A stretch of DNA of 64,000 bases from Pseudomaricurvus alcaniphilus (GTDB lineage: Bacteria; Pseudomonadota; Gammaproteobacteria; Pseudomonadales; Cellvibrionaceae): assembly GCF_011440395.1 (NCBI RefSeq), contig NZ_JAAOIX010000001.1, positions 434,001-498,000 on the forward strand, in the 5' to 3' direction. Position numbers and translations under genes: made by a program. Positions 45,848 to 54,528 of this stretch are shown here, piece after piece. The notes beneath the pieces were generated by a model. The model searched no databases and was not told the DNA's origin. It saw only the letters and a list, made by a program, of their open reading frames with translations. The stretch's first letter is position 1; the number at the start of each line of letters is the position of its first letter.

Positions 45848-46543
45848 GGCTTCGAATTCGATCCCATCGGCACCATCCACACCCCCTACCCGGAAAAATT
45901 CGCCGTGCCGCGGCAACCGGGACTGGTGCCCGCGGCCCGCTCCCACATTGAACTGCTGGGGCGCTGCAACCGCGAGGAGATTGTGCGCGGCCTGGAAGGC
46001 TTCTCCCACCTGTGGCTGGTGTTTGTTTTTCACCAGGCCCAGCGCGACGACTGGAAACCCACGGTGCGGCCGCCGCGCCTGGGCGGCAACCGGCGGGTCG
46101 GGGTATTTGCCTCCCGCAGTCCGTTCCGGCCCAACCCCATTGGCCTGTCAGTGGTCACTTTGGAAGGCATCGAACAGAGTGGCGGCCACTGGCGTGTCCT
46201 GGTAGGCGGTGCCGACCTGGTGGACGGCACCCCCATACTCGATATCAAGCCCTACCTGCCCTATGCCGACGCCCTGCCGGACGCCCGCGCCAACTATGCT
46301 CCCGAGCCACCGGCGCAAACCGTAGCGGTGCAATTCTCCGAGCAGGCCCTGGCGCAACTGGACCAATTGGTCGATGCACCGCCAAATTTCCGCACCTTGA
46401 TCGAGCAGGTGCTGGCGCAACGGCCCCAGCCGGCATACCACAGCGACGACGAGCGCATCTACGGCATGAGCCTCTACCACTACAATATCCAGTGGCGCCA
46501 GAGCCGGGATGTGTGCCTGGTGGTGAACCTGGCCCTGAACTAA
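45827..46543 (+). CDS. trmO: tRNA (adenine37-N6)-methyltransferase TrmO
   Basis: TrmO (TsaA/YaeB) adds a methyl group to the threonylcarbamoyl-adenosine at position 37 of tRNA-Thr. The 238-residue protein has the beta-barrel family motifs RLGGNRRVGVFASRSPFRPN and GLSVVTLEGIE, and the D-L-VDGTPILDIKPYLPY segment. Length matches E. coli TrmO (235). Confidence 0.9.
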   Translation: MTGDQTTGFEFDPIGTIHTPYPEKFAVPRQPGLVPAARSHIELLGRCNREEIVRGLEGFSHLWLVFVFHQAQRDDWKPTVRPPRLGGNRRVGVFASRSPFRPNPIGLSVVTLEGIEQSGGHWRVLVGGADLVDGTPILDIKPYLPYADALPDARANYAPEPPAQTVAVQFSEQALAQLDQLVDAPPNFRTLIEQVLAQRPQPAYHSDDERIYGMSLYHYNIQWRQSRDVCLVVNLALN

Positions 46544-46607
46544 AGCCCCGGTTCAGAGCCCATAGCCGCAACTGCAAAGCACAGGCCCGCGCTAATCTGC
46601 AGCGAGA

Positions 46608-47792
46608 TTAGGCGCTCGCCTCCAGCGCCTCCAGCGGGCCAAAGAACTCGTATTTGATATTCGCCACCGGCACGCCGATGCTTTGCAGGGCGCGGTATCC
46701 CGCTTGCATAAAACCCTTTGGCCCCAGCATATAGACATCGATATCCCGCTCTGCCGGCAGTACGCCGTCGAGCATCTCCGGGCTGATAAAGCCGGCGAAG
46801 TGCGGCCGATCGTCCGGCTCAGGCTTTTCATAGCAGTAATTGACCTGCAGGTTGCCGTGCCGGGCCAGTAACTGGTCGACGTTGTCCTTAAAGGCGTGAT
46901 GCCGGCCGTTCAGCGCCGCGTGGACAAAATGCACATCCCTGCCCCGGGCCAGCGCCTCAGGCAACATACTCATGGCCGGGGTCACACCGACACCGCCGGT
47001 CAACAGCAACAGTGGGCGCTCCGCATCATTCAGGGTAAAGCTGCCCGCCGGCGGTGTCAGCTTGACGCTGTCACCCACCTGCAGGTGATCGTGCAGGTAA
47101 TTGGACATCACCCCGCCGGGCTCGCGCTTGACGCTGATGCGGTAATAGCCCGTGCCGGCCTGGCCTGAGAGGGAGTAATTGCGCCGCAAGGTTTCACCAT
47201 TCGCGGCCACCACAACGGTGGTGAATTGCCCGGGCAAGTGCGTGCAAATGGCGCCGCCGTCCGCGGCTTCAAAATAAAACGAGGTAATCACCTCGCTCTC
47301 CGGCTGCTTGCGCCGCAATACAAACTCGCGCTCGCCGCGCCAACCGCCCTCGCGCTGCTCGGCTTGCTGGTAAGCCTGCTCTTCGGCGCTGATCAGCAAG
47401 TCTGCCAGTTGTTGATAGGCCTCAGCCCAGGCCGCCAGGATCTCGTCGCTGGCCACATCACCCAGTACCTCGGCGATCGCCGCCAGCAGGCACTCACCGA
47501 CGATGGGGTAATGCTCGGGGAGGATATTCAACGACACGTGTTTCTGCACAATCAGGGCGACCGCATCGCCCAGCACTTCGAGCCGATCGAGATTGGTGGC
47601 GTAGGCCACCACCGCGTTTGCCAGCGCTCGCGGCTGGGTACCCTGGGCCTGGTGCGCCTGGTTAAAGTAGGCTTTCACGTGGGGGTAGCGGCTGAACATC
47701 AGCGGGTAAAATACCGCGGTGATCTGATCCACTTTGGGCCCCACCGCGGGCAGCGATGCGTTGATTAAATCCTTGCTCTTTTGTGACAGCAT
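46608..47792 (-). CDS. hmp: Flavohemoprotein nitric oxide dioxygenase
   Basis: Hmp oxidises NO to nitrate using O2 and NAD(P)H. The 394-residue protein has a globin domain (residues 1-140, proximal His in VQKHVSLNILPEHYP), an FAD domain (RRNYSLSGQ, REPGGVMSNYLH) and an NAD domain (LLLTGGVGVTPAMSML, YMLGPKGFM). The length matches E. coli Hmp (396). It is divergent from norR with 274 bases between, and is the likely target of NorR. GGAG lies about nine bases before the ATG. Confidence 0.95.
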   Translation of the reverse strand: MLSQKSKDLINASLPAVGPKVDQITAVFYPLMFSRYPHVKAYFNQAHQAQGTQPRALANAVVAYATNLDRLEVLGDAVALIVQKHVSLNILPEHYPIVGECLLAAIAEVLGDVASDEILAAWAEAYQQLADLLISAEEQAYQQAEQREGGWRGEREFVLRRKQPESEVITSFYFEAADGGAICTHLPGQFTTVVVAANGETLRRNYSLSGQAGTGYYRISVKREPGGVMSNYLHDHLQVGDSVKLTPPAGSFTLNDAERPLLLLTGGVGVTPAMSMLPEALARGRDVHFVHAALNGRHHAFKDNVDQLLARHGNLQVNYCYEKPEPDDRPHFAGFISPEMLDGVLPAERDIDVYMLGPKGFMQAGYRALQSIGVPVANIKYEFFGPLEALEASA

Positions 47793-47840
47793 TAATATAT
47801 CTCCAAACAGTTAGTATTTGGGCTGCGGTGGCGCACAATC

Positions 47841-47855
47841 GCAACCCGCTCCCCG
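47841..47855 (-). promoter_or_regulatory. Possible sigma-54 promoter of hmp
   Basis: On the minus strand GG, ten bases and GC (within CGGGGAGCGGGTTGCG) give the sigma-54 spacing, with TTGC at -12. The -24 half departs from TGGCAC. It lies about 50 bases before the hmp start, which suits activation by NorR, a sigma-54 activator. Confidence 0.35.
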
Positions 47856-47897
47856 AGGGAATCTTTACTTCGAAATTTCCAGTACAGAACGACTGGT

Positions 47898-47981
47898 GCA
47901 ATACCCGTTGCAATAGTCGTTGTAATACCTCTTACAACATTCATTACAACATCCAATACAATATCCGTACCAATATATAAC
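47898..47981. repeat. 12-bp tandem repeat array, seven units, between hmp and norR
   Basis: Seven units of exactly 12 bases run from 47898: GCAATACCCGTT, GCAATAGTCGTT, GTAATACCTCTT, ACAACATTCATT, ACAACATCCAAT, ACAATATCCGTA and CCAATATATAAC. The consensus is about RCAAYAYCCRTT. Units drift gradually from one end to the other. The period is near one helical turn. Confidence 0.85.
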
Positions 47982-48014
47982 CGTTTGATATTTATAGTTT
48001 TTTCAATTAATGTT

Positions 48015-48025
48015 GTCACTTTGAC
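48015..48025. promoter_or_regulatory. NorR-type site 1
   Basis: GTCACTTTGAC has the inverted pattern GTCA-N3-TGAC, equal to the GT-N7-AC rule for NorR enhancer sites. It lies about 220 bases upstream of hmp and 42 upstream of norR. A weaker partial site, GTTATCATTTC, lies at 48037-48047. Confidence 0.55.
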
Positions 48026-48060
48026 AAGTTAATAAAGTTATCATTTCAACAACAATAAAG

Positions 48061-48071
48061 GTCAATATGAC
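48061..48071. promoter_or_regulatory. NorR-type site 2, overlapping the norR start codon
   Basis: GTCAATATGAC again fits GTCA-N3-TGAC. The norR ATG is at 48067-48069, inside the site, so binding could shut off norR itself. Confidence 0.5.
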
Positions 48072-49614
48072 AACAAGCAATTTTATCCAGTCACTGCTCA
48101 CCATTGTCACCGACCTGGCGCGACCACTGTCAGAACGGGAGCGTTTCCAGCGCCTGCTACAAGCGCTAAAACAGGTTTTTCCCTGCGATGCCACTGCCCT
48201 GCTGCAACTGCAACAGGGCAAACTGATCCCGCTGGCCGTAGACGGTTTGAGTGAAGACACCCTCGGCCGGCAGTTTGATCTCGACCAGCACCCGCGCCTC
48301 GCCGCCATATTGCTCAACCGCAAGCCGCTGCGTTTTGATGCCAACTCGCCGCTGCCTGATCCCTACGACGGACTTATTGACATCAGCAGCCACGACCTCA
48401 AAGTTCACGACTGCATGGGCGTCTCTCTCTATATCGATGCCAAGCCCTGGGGTGTGCTTACCCTGGATGCCGCCGCAACCGGCACCTTCGACGACATCAG
48501 TACGGCGGAGCTGGAAGCTTTTATCCGCCTCGCCGAAGCCACGGTTACCGCCGCCGAACTGATTCGCAGCCTGGAGAGCAAACTGCAACGGGAACACCAG
48601 GTGGTGCAGGCCGTGCTGGCCGAGCGCAACGCCCAACCCATGCTCGGCAACAGCCCGGCCATGGAGGCACTCAAACGGGACATCGAAGCGGTCAGCGCAT
48701 CAGACTTGTCGGTTTTGATTTACGGTGAAACCGGGGTTGGCAAGGAGCTCGTGGCACAACAAATCCACCGACATTCCACCAGGGCCGAGGCGCCGCTGGT
48801 GTACGTCAACTGCGCCGCGCTGCCGGAAAACCTGGTTGAGAGCGAACTGTTCGGCCACATCAAGGGCGCCTTCTCCGGCGCCACCCAGCTCAGGGCCGGC
48901 AAGTTTGAGGTCGCCGATGGCGGCACACTGTTCCTGGATGAGGTGGGCGAACTGCCGCTGGCCGCCCAGGCGAAATTGTTGCGGGCGCTGCAGTGCGGTG
49001 AAATTCAACGGCTGGGCAACGATACGCCGCTGTCGGTGGATGTGCGCATTGTCGCCGCCACCAATCGCCAACTGCCCGAGGAAGTGGCAGCGGGACGCTT
49101 CCGCGCCGACCTCTACCACCGCCTCAGCGTATACCCGATCCAGGTGCCGGCGCTGCGCCAGCGGCAGCGCGATGCGGTGTTACTAGCGGGATTTTTCCTG
49201 GAGCAGCAGCGCCGCCGTTTTGGCCTGCAAGCGGTGCGCCTGACCCGGGAAACCCAGGCCCAGCTGCTGCATTACCACTGGCCCGGCAATGTGCGCGAAC
49301 TGCAACACAGTATCAGCCGCGCCCTGCTGAAAGCCAAAAGCCGGCACCGAACCACTCCGGCACTGCTGCACATCACCCCGGAGGACCTGGATATACCCCG
49401 GCAGGAGAGCCCGGCTGCGACCACCAGCGCCGCCGCAGAAATTCACCAACCGCCGCCAGCCATCGCAAACCTGAAACAGGCCACCGACAACTTCCAGCGG
49501 CAACTGCTTGAGCAAGCCCTGCAGGCCAACCAAAACAGCCAGGCCCAGGCAGCCAAACAGCTGGGCATGGATCGCAGCAATTTTCACCGCCTGAAGAAAC
49601 GCCTGGGGCTGTAA
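48067..49614 (+). CDS. norR: Nitric oxide-sensing sigma-54 activator NorR
   Basis: The 515-residue regulator has three domains: an N-terminal GAF domain (about 1-170) that in NorR binds NO through a non-heme iron, an AAA+ ATPase (about 195-430) with Walker A GETGVGKE and the sigma-54-contact loop GAFSGA, and a C-terminal Fis-type helix-turn-helix (QAQAAKQLGMDRSNFHRLKK). The family length is about 505-520. The divergent neighbour is hmp, not norVW as in E. coli, so the response here is aerobic NO dioxygenation. Confidence 0.92.
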   Translation: MTTSNFIQSLLTIVTDLARPLSERERFQRLLQALKQVFPCDATALLQLQQGKLIPLAVDGLSEDTLGRQFDLDQHPRLAAILLNRKPLRFDANSPLPDPYDGLIDISSHDLKVHDCMGVSLYIDAKPWGVLTLDAAATGTFDDISTAELEAFIRLAEATVTAAELIRSLESKLQREHQVVQAVLAERNAQPMLGNSPAMEALKRDIEAVSASDLSVLIYGETGVGKELVAQQIHRHSTRAEAPLVYVNCAALPENLVESELFGHIKGAFSGATQLRAGKFEVADGGTLFLDEVGELPLAAQAKLLRALQCGEIQRLGNDTPLSVDVRIVAATNRQLPEEVAAGRFRADLYHRLSVYPIQVPALRQRQRDAVLLAGFFLEQQRRRFGLQAVRLTRETQAQLLHYHWPGNVRELQHSISRALLKAKSRHRTTPALLHITPEDLDIPRQESPAATTSAAAEIHQPPPAIANLKQATDNFQRQLLEQALQANQNSQAQAAKQLGMDRSNFHRLKKRLGL

Positions 49615-49741
49615 AATCACTGCCACCAGCCGCCAGGCCCAGCCCGGGTTCAAACCACTGTTGCGGCACTGCAACGTTTAACCCCGTGCCGCTCAACCCC
49701 GCCAGCCTGGTTCGCAACCAATCGGTACCGCCCGGTAAGCC

Positions 49742-50719
49742 CTAGCCTTCGCTGACCAGTTTCACCCAGCGATTGTCCCGCTTTTCTACTTCAAACCGTG
49801 CCCACTGCCGGAATTCATCGCGCAGGCAAATATCGGTGATATAGGATTGATCGCCGGCGACAACCTTAAAAATAATCTTGTCATTGGCGGGACGCACATC
49901 GGTGGATTCATCCACCACCTGGCGCACGCTCCACAGGCGGCCCAACTTGCCGTTACTGTAAAACTTTCCAGCCACAATCTCGGCCGGGTGAGTGATGTTT
50001 TTTTCCGCGTGCTGCTTGGCCAGCTCCAGCAGCTCGGTCAAACCCTCCGCCGTGATATCGACATAGGAGTCCAACTCCTGCATGGCCGCGGAGAAGTCCT
50101 CCTGGGTTAATTCAAACTGGCGATTGGGCGGCTGCGACATTCTCGCAACCTTGTGCTTGCGAGCCAGGTGAGCGGGATAACGGCGCCAGGCAAAAAGACT
50201 GTTAAAAGCAATGGCGGCCAACAGAATGACCAGCACATTCAACAGAATGGGAACCAGCAGGTAAAAATAACCGAGCTCATGCACCTGCGTCCCGCCCAAA
50301 ACCGCAGTGAGTGCCGTTGCACCTCCGGGAGGGTGAATACAGCGGCAGTAGTGCATGGCTCCGATAGCGAGCCCCACCGCCAGGGCCGCCGACCACAGGG
50401 TATCCTGGAACAGCTGGAAACAGGTCACCCCAATAAAAGCCGACAACAGATGACCAGCCAGCAGCGGCCAGGGCTGCGACAGTGCCCCCTGGGGCACAGC
50501 AAACAACAGCACGGCGCTGGCACCAATGGACATAACGACCAGGTAACCCGCCGCCGCATCGAGCAAGCCCAGCTGGTGCATCCCGCCGCTCACTGCGGCC
50601 ACCGCCATTATCCCCAGCAGTGCTCCCAGTGCGGATATTATTTTCTCCCCGTGGCTGGTCCGGTTCTGTTCAAAACCGACCAGCAGGCGAAGTTCACCCA
50701 ACCAAACCCTGCTTCCCAT
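49742..50719 (-). CDS. HPP family membrane protein with C-terminal extension
   Basis: The 325-residue protein has an HPP domain in residues 15-180: several membrane helices and the name motif in CIHPPGGATALTAVLGGTQV. Plant plastid HPP proteins carry nitrite across membranes. After the membrane part comes a soluble domain of about 140 residues (EDFSAAMQELDSYVDITAEG and following) that is not a CBS pair and is not recognised. The ATG at 50719 has AGGA eight bases upstream; an earlier ATG at 50758 is possible. It lies beside norR, converging with it, so a link to nitrite or nitrate made by Hmp is a reasonable guess. Confidence 0.75.
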   Translation of the reverse strand: MGSRVWLGELRLLVGFEQNRTSHGEKIISALGALLGIMAVAAVSGGMHQLGLLDAAAGYLVVMSIGASAVLLFAVPQGALSQPWPLLAGHLLSAFIGVTCFQLFQDTLWSAALAVGLAIGAMHYCRCIHPPGGATALTAVLGGTQVHELGYFYLLVPILLNVLVILLAAIAFNSLFAWRRYPAHLARKHKVARMSQPPNRQFELTQEDFSAAMQELDSYVDITAEGLTELLELAKQHAEKNITHPAEIVAGKFYSNGKLGRLWSVRQVVDESTDVRPANDKIIFKVVAGDQSYITDICLRDEFRQWARFEVEKRDNRWVKLVSEG

Positions 50720-50850
50720 AGCGCCAATCCTTGCTTCTGCACCATTGCAGTGCGCCATTCTAGGACTGTTGGCGAGAAATACAACGCCCTGCCACTGGCG
50801 GCAGCTATTCGCGCACCAGGTTAAGGCAGCCAGGCATCAAGCGGCGGCGC

Positions 50851-51717
50851 TTACTGCCGCTCGGCAATGGCATCCCAAATGGCCAGGGTGCGATGGGCCT
50901 CTTCCACGTGCAGAACCTCCACCAGCTTGCCGTCTACGACCACTACTGCCTCGCCCGCGGCCTCGGTTTCCCGCCAGGCGTCGATAATCTTGCGCGCCCG
51001 CACTACATCGGCCTCCGCCGGACTAAACACAGCGTTGGCCGCAGCGATCTGCTTGGGGTGAATCAGCGATTTGCCGTCAAAGCCAAGATTGCGGCCCTGC
51101 TCGCAAATCGCCAATAGCCCACTTTCATCATCCAGAGCAAGATGCACCCCGTCGAGGATATCCAGCTGATTGGCTCGCGCCGCCAGCACACACTGGCTCA
51201 GGGCCGAAATAAATCCGAGCCGGTCGGCAGTATGGGGAATACGCATATCCTTGGCCAAATCCGACGTCCCCATCAACAGCAACGACAGGCGGACATCCGC
51301 CGCGGCAATCTCCTGCACATTGACCACTCCCCGCGGGGTTTCAATCATGGCCCAGATCTCCATCTGCGCCGGCGCTCCCGCCTCTTTCAGCAGCGCCGAT
51401 ACTGCCCGCACTTCGGCCGCCGACTCCACCTTTGGCATGCACACCGCCGACACCGGTGCCCGCGCAATGGCCAACACATCCTCCCGCCCCCATGGCGTCG
51501 ACAGTCCGTTGGCGCGAATCACCAACTCCCGTTTGCCGTAGCCACCGGCCTGCACCGCCGCCAGCACCTGCTCCCGGGCGGCCTCCTTCTGCTCCGGCGC
51601 CACCGCATCCTCCAGGTCCAGCACTAACACATCAGCCGGCAAGGTTTTGGCTTTTTCCAGCGCGCGCTGATTCGAGCCCGGCATATACAGAACGGAACGG
51701 CGTGGTCGCAACGACAT
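50851..51717 (-). CDS. CitE-like HpcH/HpaI aldolase/citrate lyase family protein
   Basis: The 288-residue TIM-barrel protein begins RPRRSVLYMPGSNQRALEKA and has the metal and CoA motifs LDLEDAVAPEQK, IETPRGVVN and KSLIHPKQI of the CitE/malyl-CoA lyase group. It would split or form C-C bonds in a beta-hydroxyacyl-CoA (malyl-, citramalyl- or similar). There are no citD/citF genes, so it is not part of citrate lyase. GGGGAG lies seven bases before the ATG at 51717, which decides the start. Confidence 0.85.
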   Translation of the reverse strand: MSLRPRRSVLYMPGSNQRALEKAKTLPADVLVLDLEDAVAPEQKEAAREQVLAAVQAGGYGKRELVIRANGLSTPWGREDVLAIARAPVSAVCMPKVESAAEVRAVSALLKEAGAPAQMEIWAMIETPRGVVNVQEIAAADVRLSLLLMGTSDLAKDMRIPHTADRLGFISALSQCVLAARANQLDILDGVHLALDDESGLLAICEQGRNLGFDGKSLIHPKQIAAANAVFSPAEADVVRARKIIDAWRETEAAGEAVVVVDGKLVEVLHVEEAHRTLAIWDAIAERQ

Positions 51718-51799
51718 AACTATCTCCCCAAAAATAACGAAATAAAAAAGCCGAATTCTACCGCAGCTGGCTCTTTGCAATGGCAGTAATTACGCGCCC

Positions 51800-52201
51800 T
51801 TAACTCTGCATCCACACATCCCGCACCCAATACCAGACATTCTCCCAGGTCTCCTCAGCGTAATCCCCATGGGTCCAAAGCTTGACCTCCCCATCCTGGG
51901 CCACGCAATAATAGCCGTCGGGGCACTCGCACAACGCGATCATCTCCCGCGGCATACCCAGCGACCAGGCCGTCGAGGTCACCTCCGGCAAATAGGTGTG
52001 CGAAGCCGGATCGGCCACTGTTACCGGCTCCAGGGAACCGTACACCACATCCGTCGCCGTCATCAGGAACTCGCGAAAATCACGTGGCAGCGGCATCAAA
52101 ATCTGCTCCTGGGCATCCACCACCTGGTCATGCTCAGGCAACTCCAGCGGCACCGGCACATCCTCCGCCAGCTCATGTAACTCATCGATCAACTCTTCCA
52201 T
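51800..52201 (-). CDS. SMI1/KNR4 (SUKH) family protein
   Basis: The 133-residue acidic protein has the SUKH pattern: LPRDFREFLMTATDVVYGSL, then YLPEVTSTAWSLGMP and CECPDGYYCVAQDGEVKLW. Many SUKH proteins are immunity factors to secreted toxins, but single copies such as this one, conserved in Pseudomonas, may have a housekeeping role. No toxin gene is visible. It follows the gene at 52211 by nine bases, so the two are one unit. Confidence 0.78.
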   Translation of the reverse strand: MEELIDELHELAEDVPVPLELPEHDQVVDAQEQILMPLPRDFREFLMTATDVVYGSLEPVTVADPASHTYLPEVTSTAWSLGMPREMIALCECPDGYYCVAQDGEVKLWTHGDYAEETWENVWYWVRDVWMQS

Positions 52202-52210
52202 AACCTTCCC

Positions 52211-52612
52211 TTATTGACTGCCAAGACGGCCACCCGGCAAACGCACTACCCGCTCACCGCTGCCATCGATACGCAAAAAATCATCCTGGTGCTCGTATTC
52301 CTGGCCCGGATCACACTGCACCGGCACCCCCAGTGCCGCAAACACCTCCCGGGCACACTCCGCATCGGTACGCCAGGGCGTATGGGCAGACTTGAACCAG
52401 AGACAGGTATAAGGGCCACCCTCGATACCCGCCTGGATATGGATCGGAATTGGCGGTTGCCACTCAAGGGTTGTATACACCCTGGCGCCTTTCGATCGCC
52501 CTGCACCCGGCTGCCCAGGCCCCAGCTCCTGCAGCGGTCCGAGGCGACTCTTGAGCCAACCCAGGAGCTTTTTTAACACCGGCTCGCGAATGTAAATCTC
52601 GATATCGTCCAC
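52211..52612 (-). CDS. Conserved hypothetical protein
   Basis: No named family is recognised for this 133-residue soluble protein. It begins MDDIEIYIREPVLKKLLGWL, has a proline-rich middle (WQPPIPIHIQAGIEGGPYTC) and the segment FKSAHTPWRTDAECAREVF. Similar proteins seem to exist in Pseudomonas. It is immediately upstream of the SUKH gene and probably translated from the same mRNA. Confidence 0.65.
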   Translation of the reverse strand: MDDIEIYIREPVLKKLLGWLKSRLGPLQELGPGQPGAGRSKGARVYTTLEWQPPIPIHIQAGIEGGPYTCLWFKSAHTPWRTDAECAREVFAALGVPVQCDPGQEYEHQDDFLRIDGSGERVVRLPGGRLGSQ

Positions 52613-52757
52613 TTCAAACTCCCGCCTTTAGTACCGCTCGCCGAGCTGGCAGCCCGACGCCATAGGCAGCGGCCCCTGAATTATTACAACTGTTTTGGTT
52701 TTCGCTTATCGCCCTGCTAGAATCAAATTATCCAAACCACCTGGCGACCCCAACCTC

Positions 52758-53477
52758 ATGCAGCTAGACACGTATTTCCAACCTGTAGCCACTAGCGCAA
52801 CCGACGCGTTTTCATTCACCCGTCAACACGCAAGCAACTTTGCCAAACGGGTAGCCGACGATTTTAATCCCATCCACGACATCGACGCCAAGCGTTTTTG
52901 CGTACCCGGCGACCTGCTGTTTGCCATCGCCCTGTCCAAACTGGGGCTGAGCCAGAAAATGCACATCAGCTTTTCCGACATGGTAAGCGACGGGGTCGAG
53001 CTGCACCTGCAACAAGAGGACGATGAGCATACCGCCATCCAGGACGCCAACGGCAAAACCTACCTGCGTATAAGCGCCAGGGGTGAGCACTGCAGCGACC
53101 AGGATAAAATTCGCGGCCTCACGGAACAGTACGTCGCCTTCTCCGGCACCACCTTTCCCCACGTACTGGTGCCACTGTGGCAACAGCACGACGTTATGGT
53201 CAACCCCGCCCGGCCGCTGGTGATCTATGAATCAATGAGCATTGAGCTGGACGACTTCGATTTTGACCGGCCAACATTGCAATTGGCGCAACCCTCGCTG
53301 GAAGTCAACGGCAAGCGCGGCAATGTGCGACTGCCCTTTGTCTTCAAGCAGGGCGATCGTGAAATCGGTCACGGCGAAAAACGCATGGTCATCAGCGGCC
53401 TGAAACCCTTCGACAAGGCCGCCATTGACGACCTGGTGGAGTTTTACAACCGCAGGAAAGTCGAACTGGGCTGTTGA
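52758..53477 (+). CDS. DUF3581 family protein
   Basis: The 239-residue protein matches DUF3581 of Pseudomonas and relatives: FTRQHASNFAKRVADDFNPI, then HDIDAKRFCVPGDLLFAIAL. The first half resembles a hotdog/MaoC-like dehydratase (the DFNPIHD motif is like that of MaoC enzymes), but no activity is known. The start is the ATG at 52758 (MQLDTYFQPV), consistent with the family. It converges with the LysR gene. Confidence 0.8.
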   Translation: MQLDTYFQPVATSATDAFSFTRQHASNFAKRVADDFNPIHDIDAKRFCVPGDLLFAIALSKLGLSQKMHISFSDMVSDGVELHLQQEDDEHTAIQDANGKTYLRISARGEHCSDQDKIRGLTEQYVAFSGTTFPHVLVPLWQQHDVMVNPARPLVIYESMSIELDDFDFDRPTLQLAQPSLEVNGKRGNVRLPFVFKQGDREIGHGEKRMVISGLKPFDKAAIDDLVEFYNRRKVELGC

Positions 53478-53494
53478 GTTGCCGTTTAGCCCAA

Positions 53495-54382
53495 CTAGCT
53501 GGCGGTATAGGTCTCACACAGCTTTAGCCAGCGATCGATACCGGGCCCCCGATACTTCTGTTTGTGCAGGATAATATAGAACTGCCGGTGCCAATCCCTG
53601 TGGGGCACCGGCAGCGGCACCAGACTGCCCTGGGCGATGGCCTCGCACAGGGTAAATTCGGACAGGCAACCGACCCCGAGCCCCGCGGCAACAGCCCGCT
53701 TGATCGCTTCGGTATGTTGCAATTCATGGCGGATATTGAGCCCAGGCAAAATGCCGTGCATGGCGCGATCGAAAGCCTGGCGAGTACCCGACCCGGACTC
53801 ACGCACCACCCAAACCAACCCCATCAGGTCTGCATCCGTTAACTCACTTTTACCGGCCATGGGGTGGTCGGGCGCGCAAAACACCACCAGGTTATCTTCC
53901 TGCCACTTGATCACATCCAGGTCGTGGTGCTGCAACTCGCCCTCGATCAGGCCGATATCGAGCTCATAGTTTTCCACCATGCGCGCGATCGACTCAGTAT
54001 TGGCCACCACCAGGTTCACATCCGCGCCCGGATTTTCCCGCAGGTACTGCGCCATCATATCCACCGCCAGGTAGTCGCCGATGGTGAGGGTGGCGCCCAG
54101 CTTCAGCAGCCCCTCCTCCCGGTGCTGTTTCAAGTCCCGCTCGAACGCCTGCGCCTGCTCCAGCAGGGCTTCCGCCTTCGGCCGCAACAGCCGGCCGAGG
54201 CCGTTTAACTGCAGGCGCTTGCCGACCCGGTCGAACAATTGGATATCAAACTGCTGCTCCAGGTCCCGCAGCGAACTGCTGGCAGCGGATTGCGACATGG
54301 CCAGGCTGTCGGCAGCGCGGGTAATATTTTCAAAGTGGGCGGCAGCGAGGAACACTTCCAGCTGTCGTAGTGAGTAACGCAT
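53495..54382 (-). CDS. finR: LysR family regulator, FinR-like
   Basis: The 295-residue protein has an N-terminal winged helix-turn-helix (LRQLEVFLAAAHFENITRAA, QSAASSSLRDLE) and a C-terminal LysR substrate-binding domain. It is divergent from fpr across 146 bases, the same arrangement as finR/fpr in Pseudomonas, where FinR activates fpr under superoxide or iron stress. The name rests on this context and general similarity; binding sites were not identified. Confidence 0.8.
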   Translation of the reverse strand: MRYSLRQLEVFLAAAHFENITRAADSLAMSQSAASSSLRDLEQQFDIQLFDRVGKRLQLNGLGRLLRPKAEALLEQAQAFERDLKQHREEGLLKLGATLTIGDYLAVDMMAQYLRENPGADVNLVVANTESIARMVENYELDIGLIEGELQHHDLDVIKWQEDNLVVFCAPDHPMAGKSELTDADLMGLVWVVRESGSGTRQAFDRAMHGILPGLNIRHELQHTEAIKRAVAAGLGVGCLSEFTLCEAIAQGSLVPLPVPHRDWHRQFYIILHKQKYRGPGIDRWLKLCETYTAS

Positions 54383-54528
54383 GACTATCCCCGAGATCGC
54401 GGTGTGCTTGCGCAGGCCGCACTCTTATCGGTAAATCCGATTAATCAATGCCGAACTACGCGTTTTACGTATATGCTAGTGCAATCCTAAACTGACCACA
54501 ATCACTATCTGGTATTGAGGATTCAGTC

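Noticed and set aside
44990-46033. A 347-codon minus-strand open frame opposite lpxH and trmO
   Set aside because: It covers two genes with clear motifs on the plus strand and lacks its own.
47783-47980. A 65-codon frame with a repeated four-residue pattern
   Set aside because: The repeat is the translation of the 12-bp DNA array; no start signals support expression.
47898-47981. Possible CRISPR array
   Set aside because: Units are 12 bases with no spacers between them and no cas genes are present.
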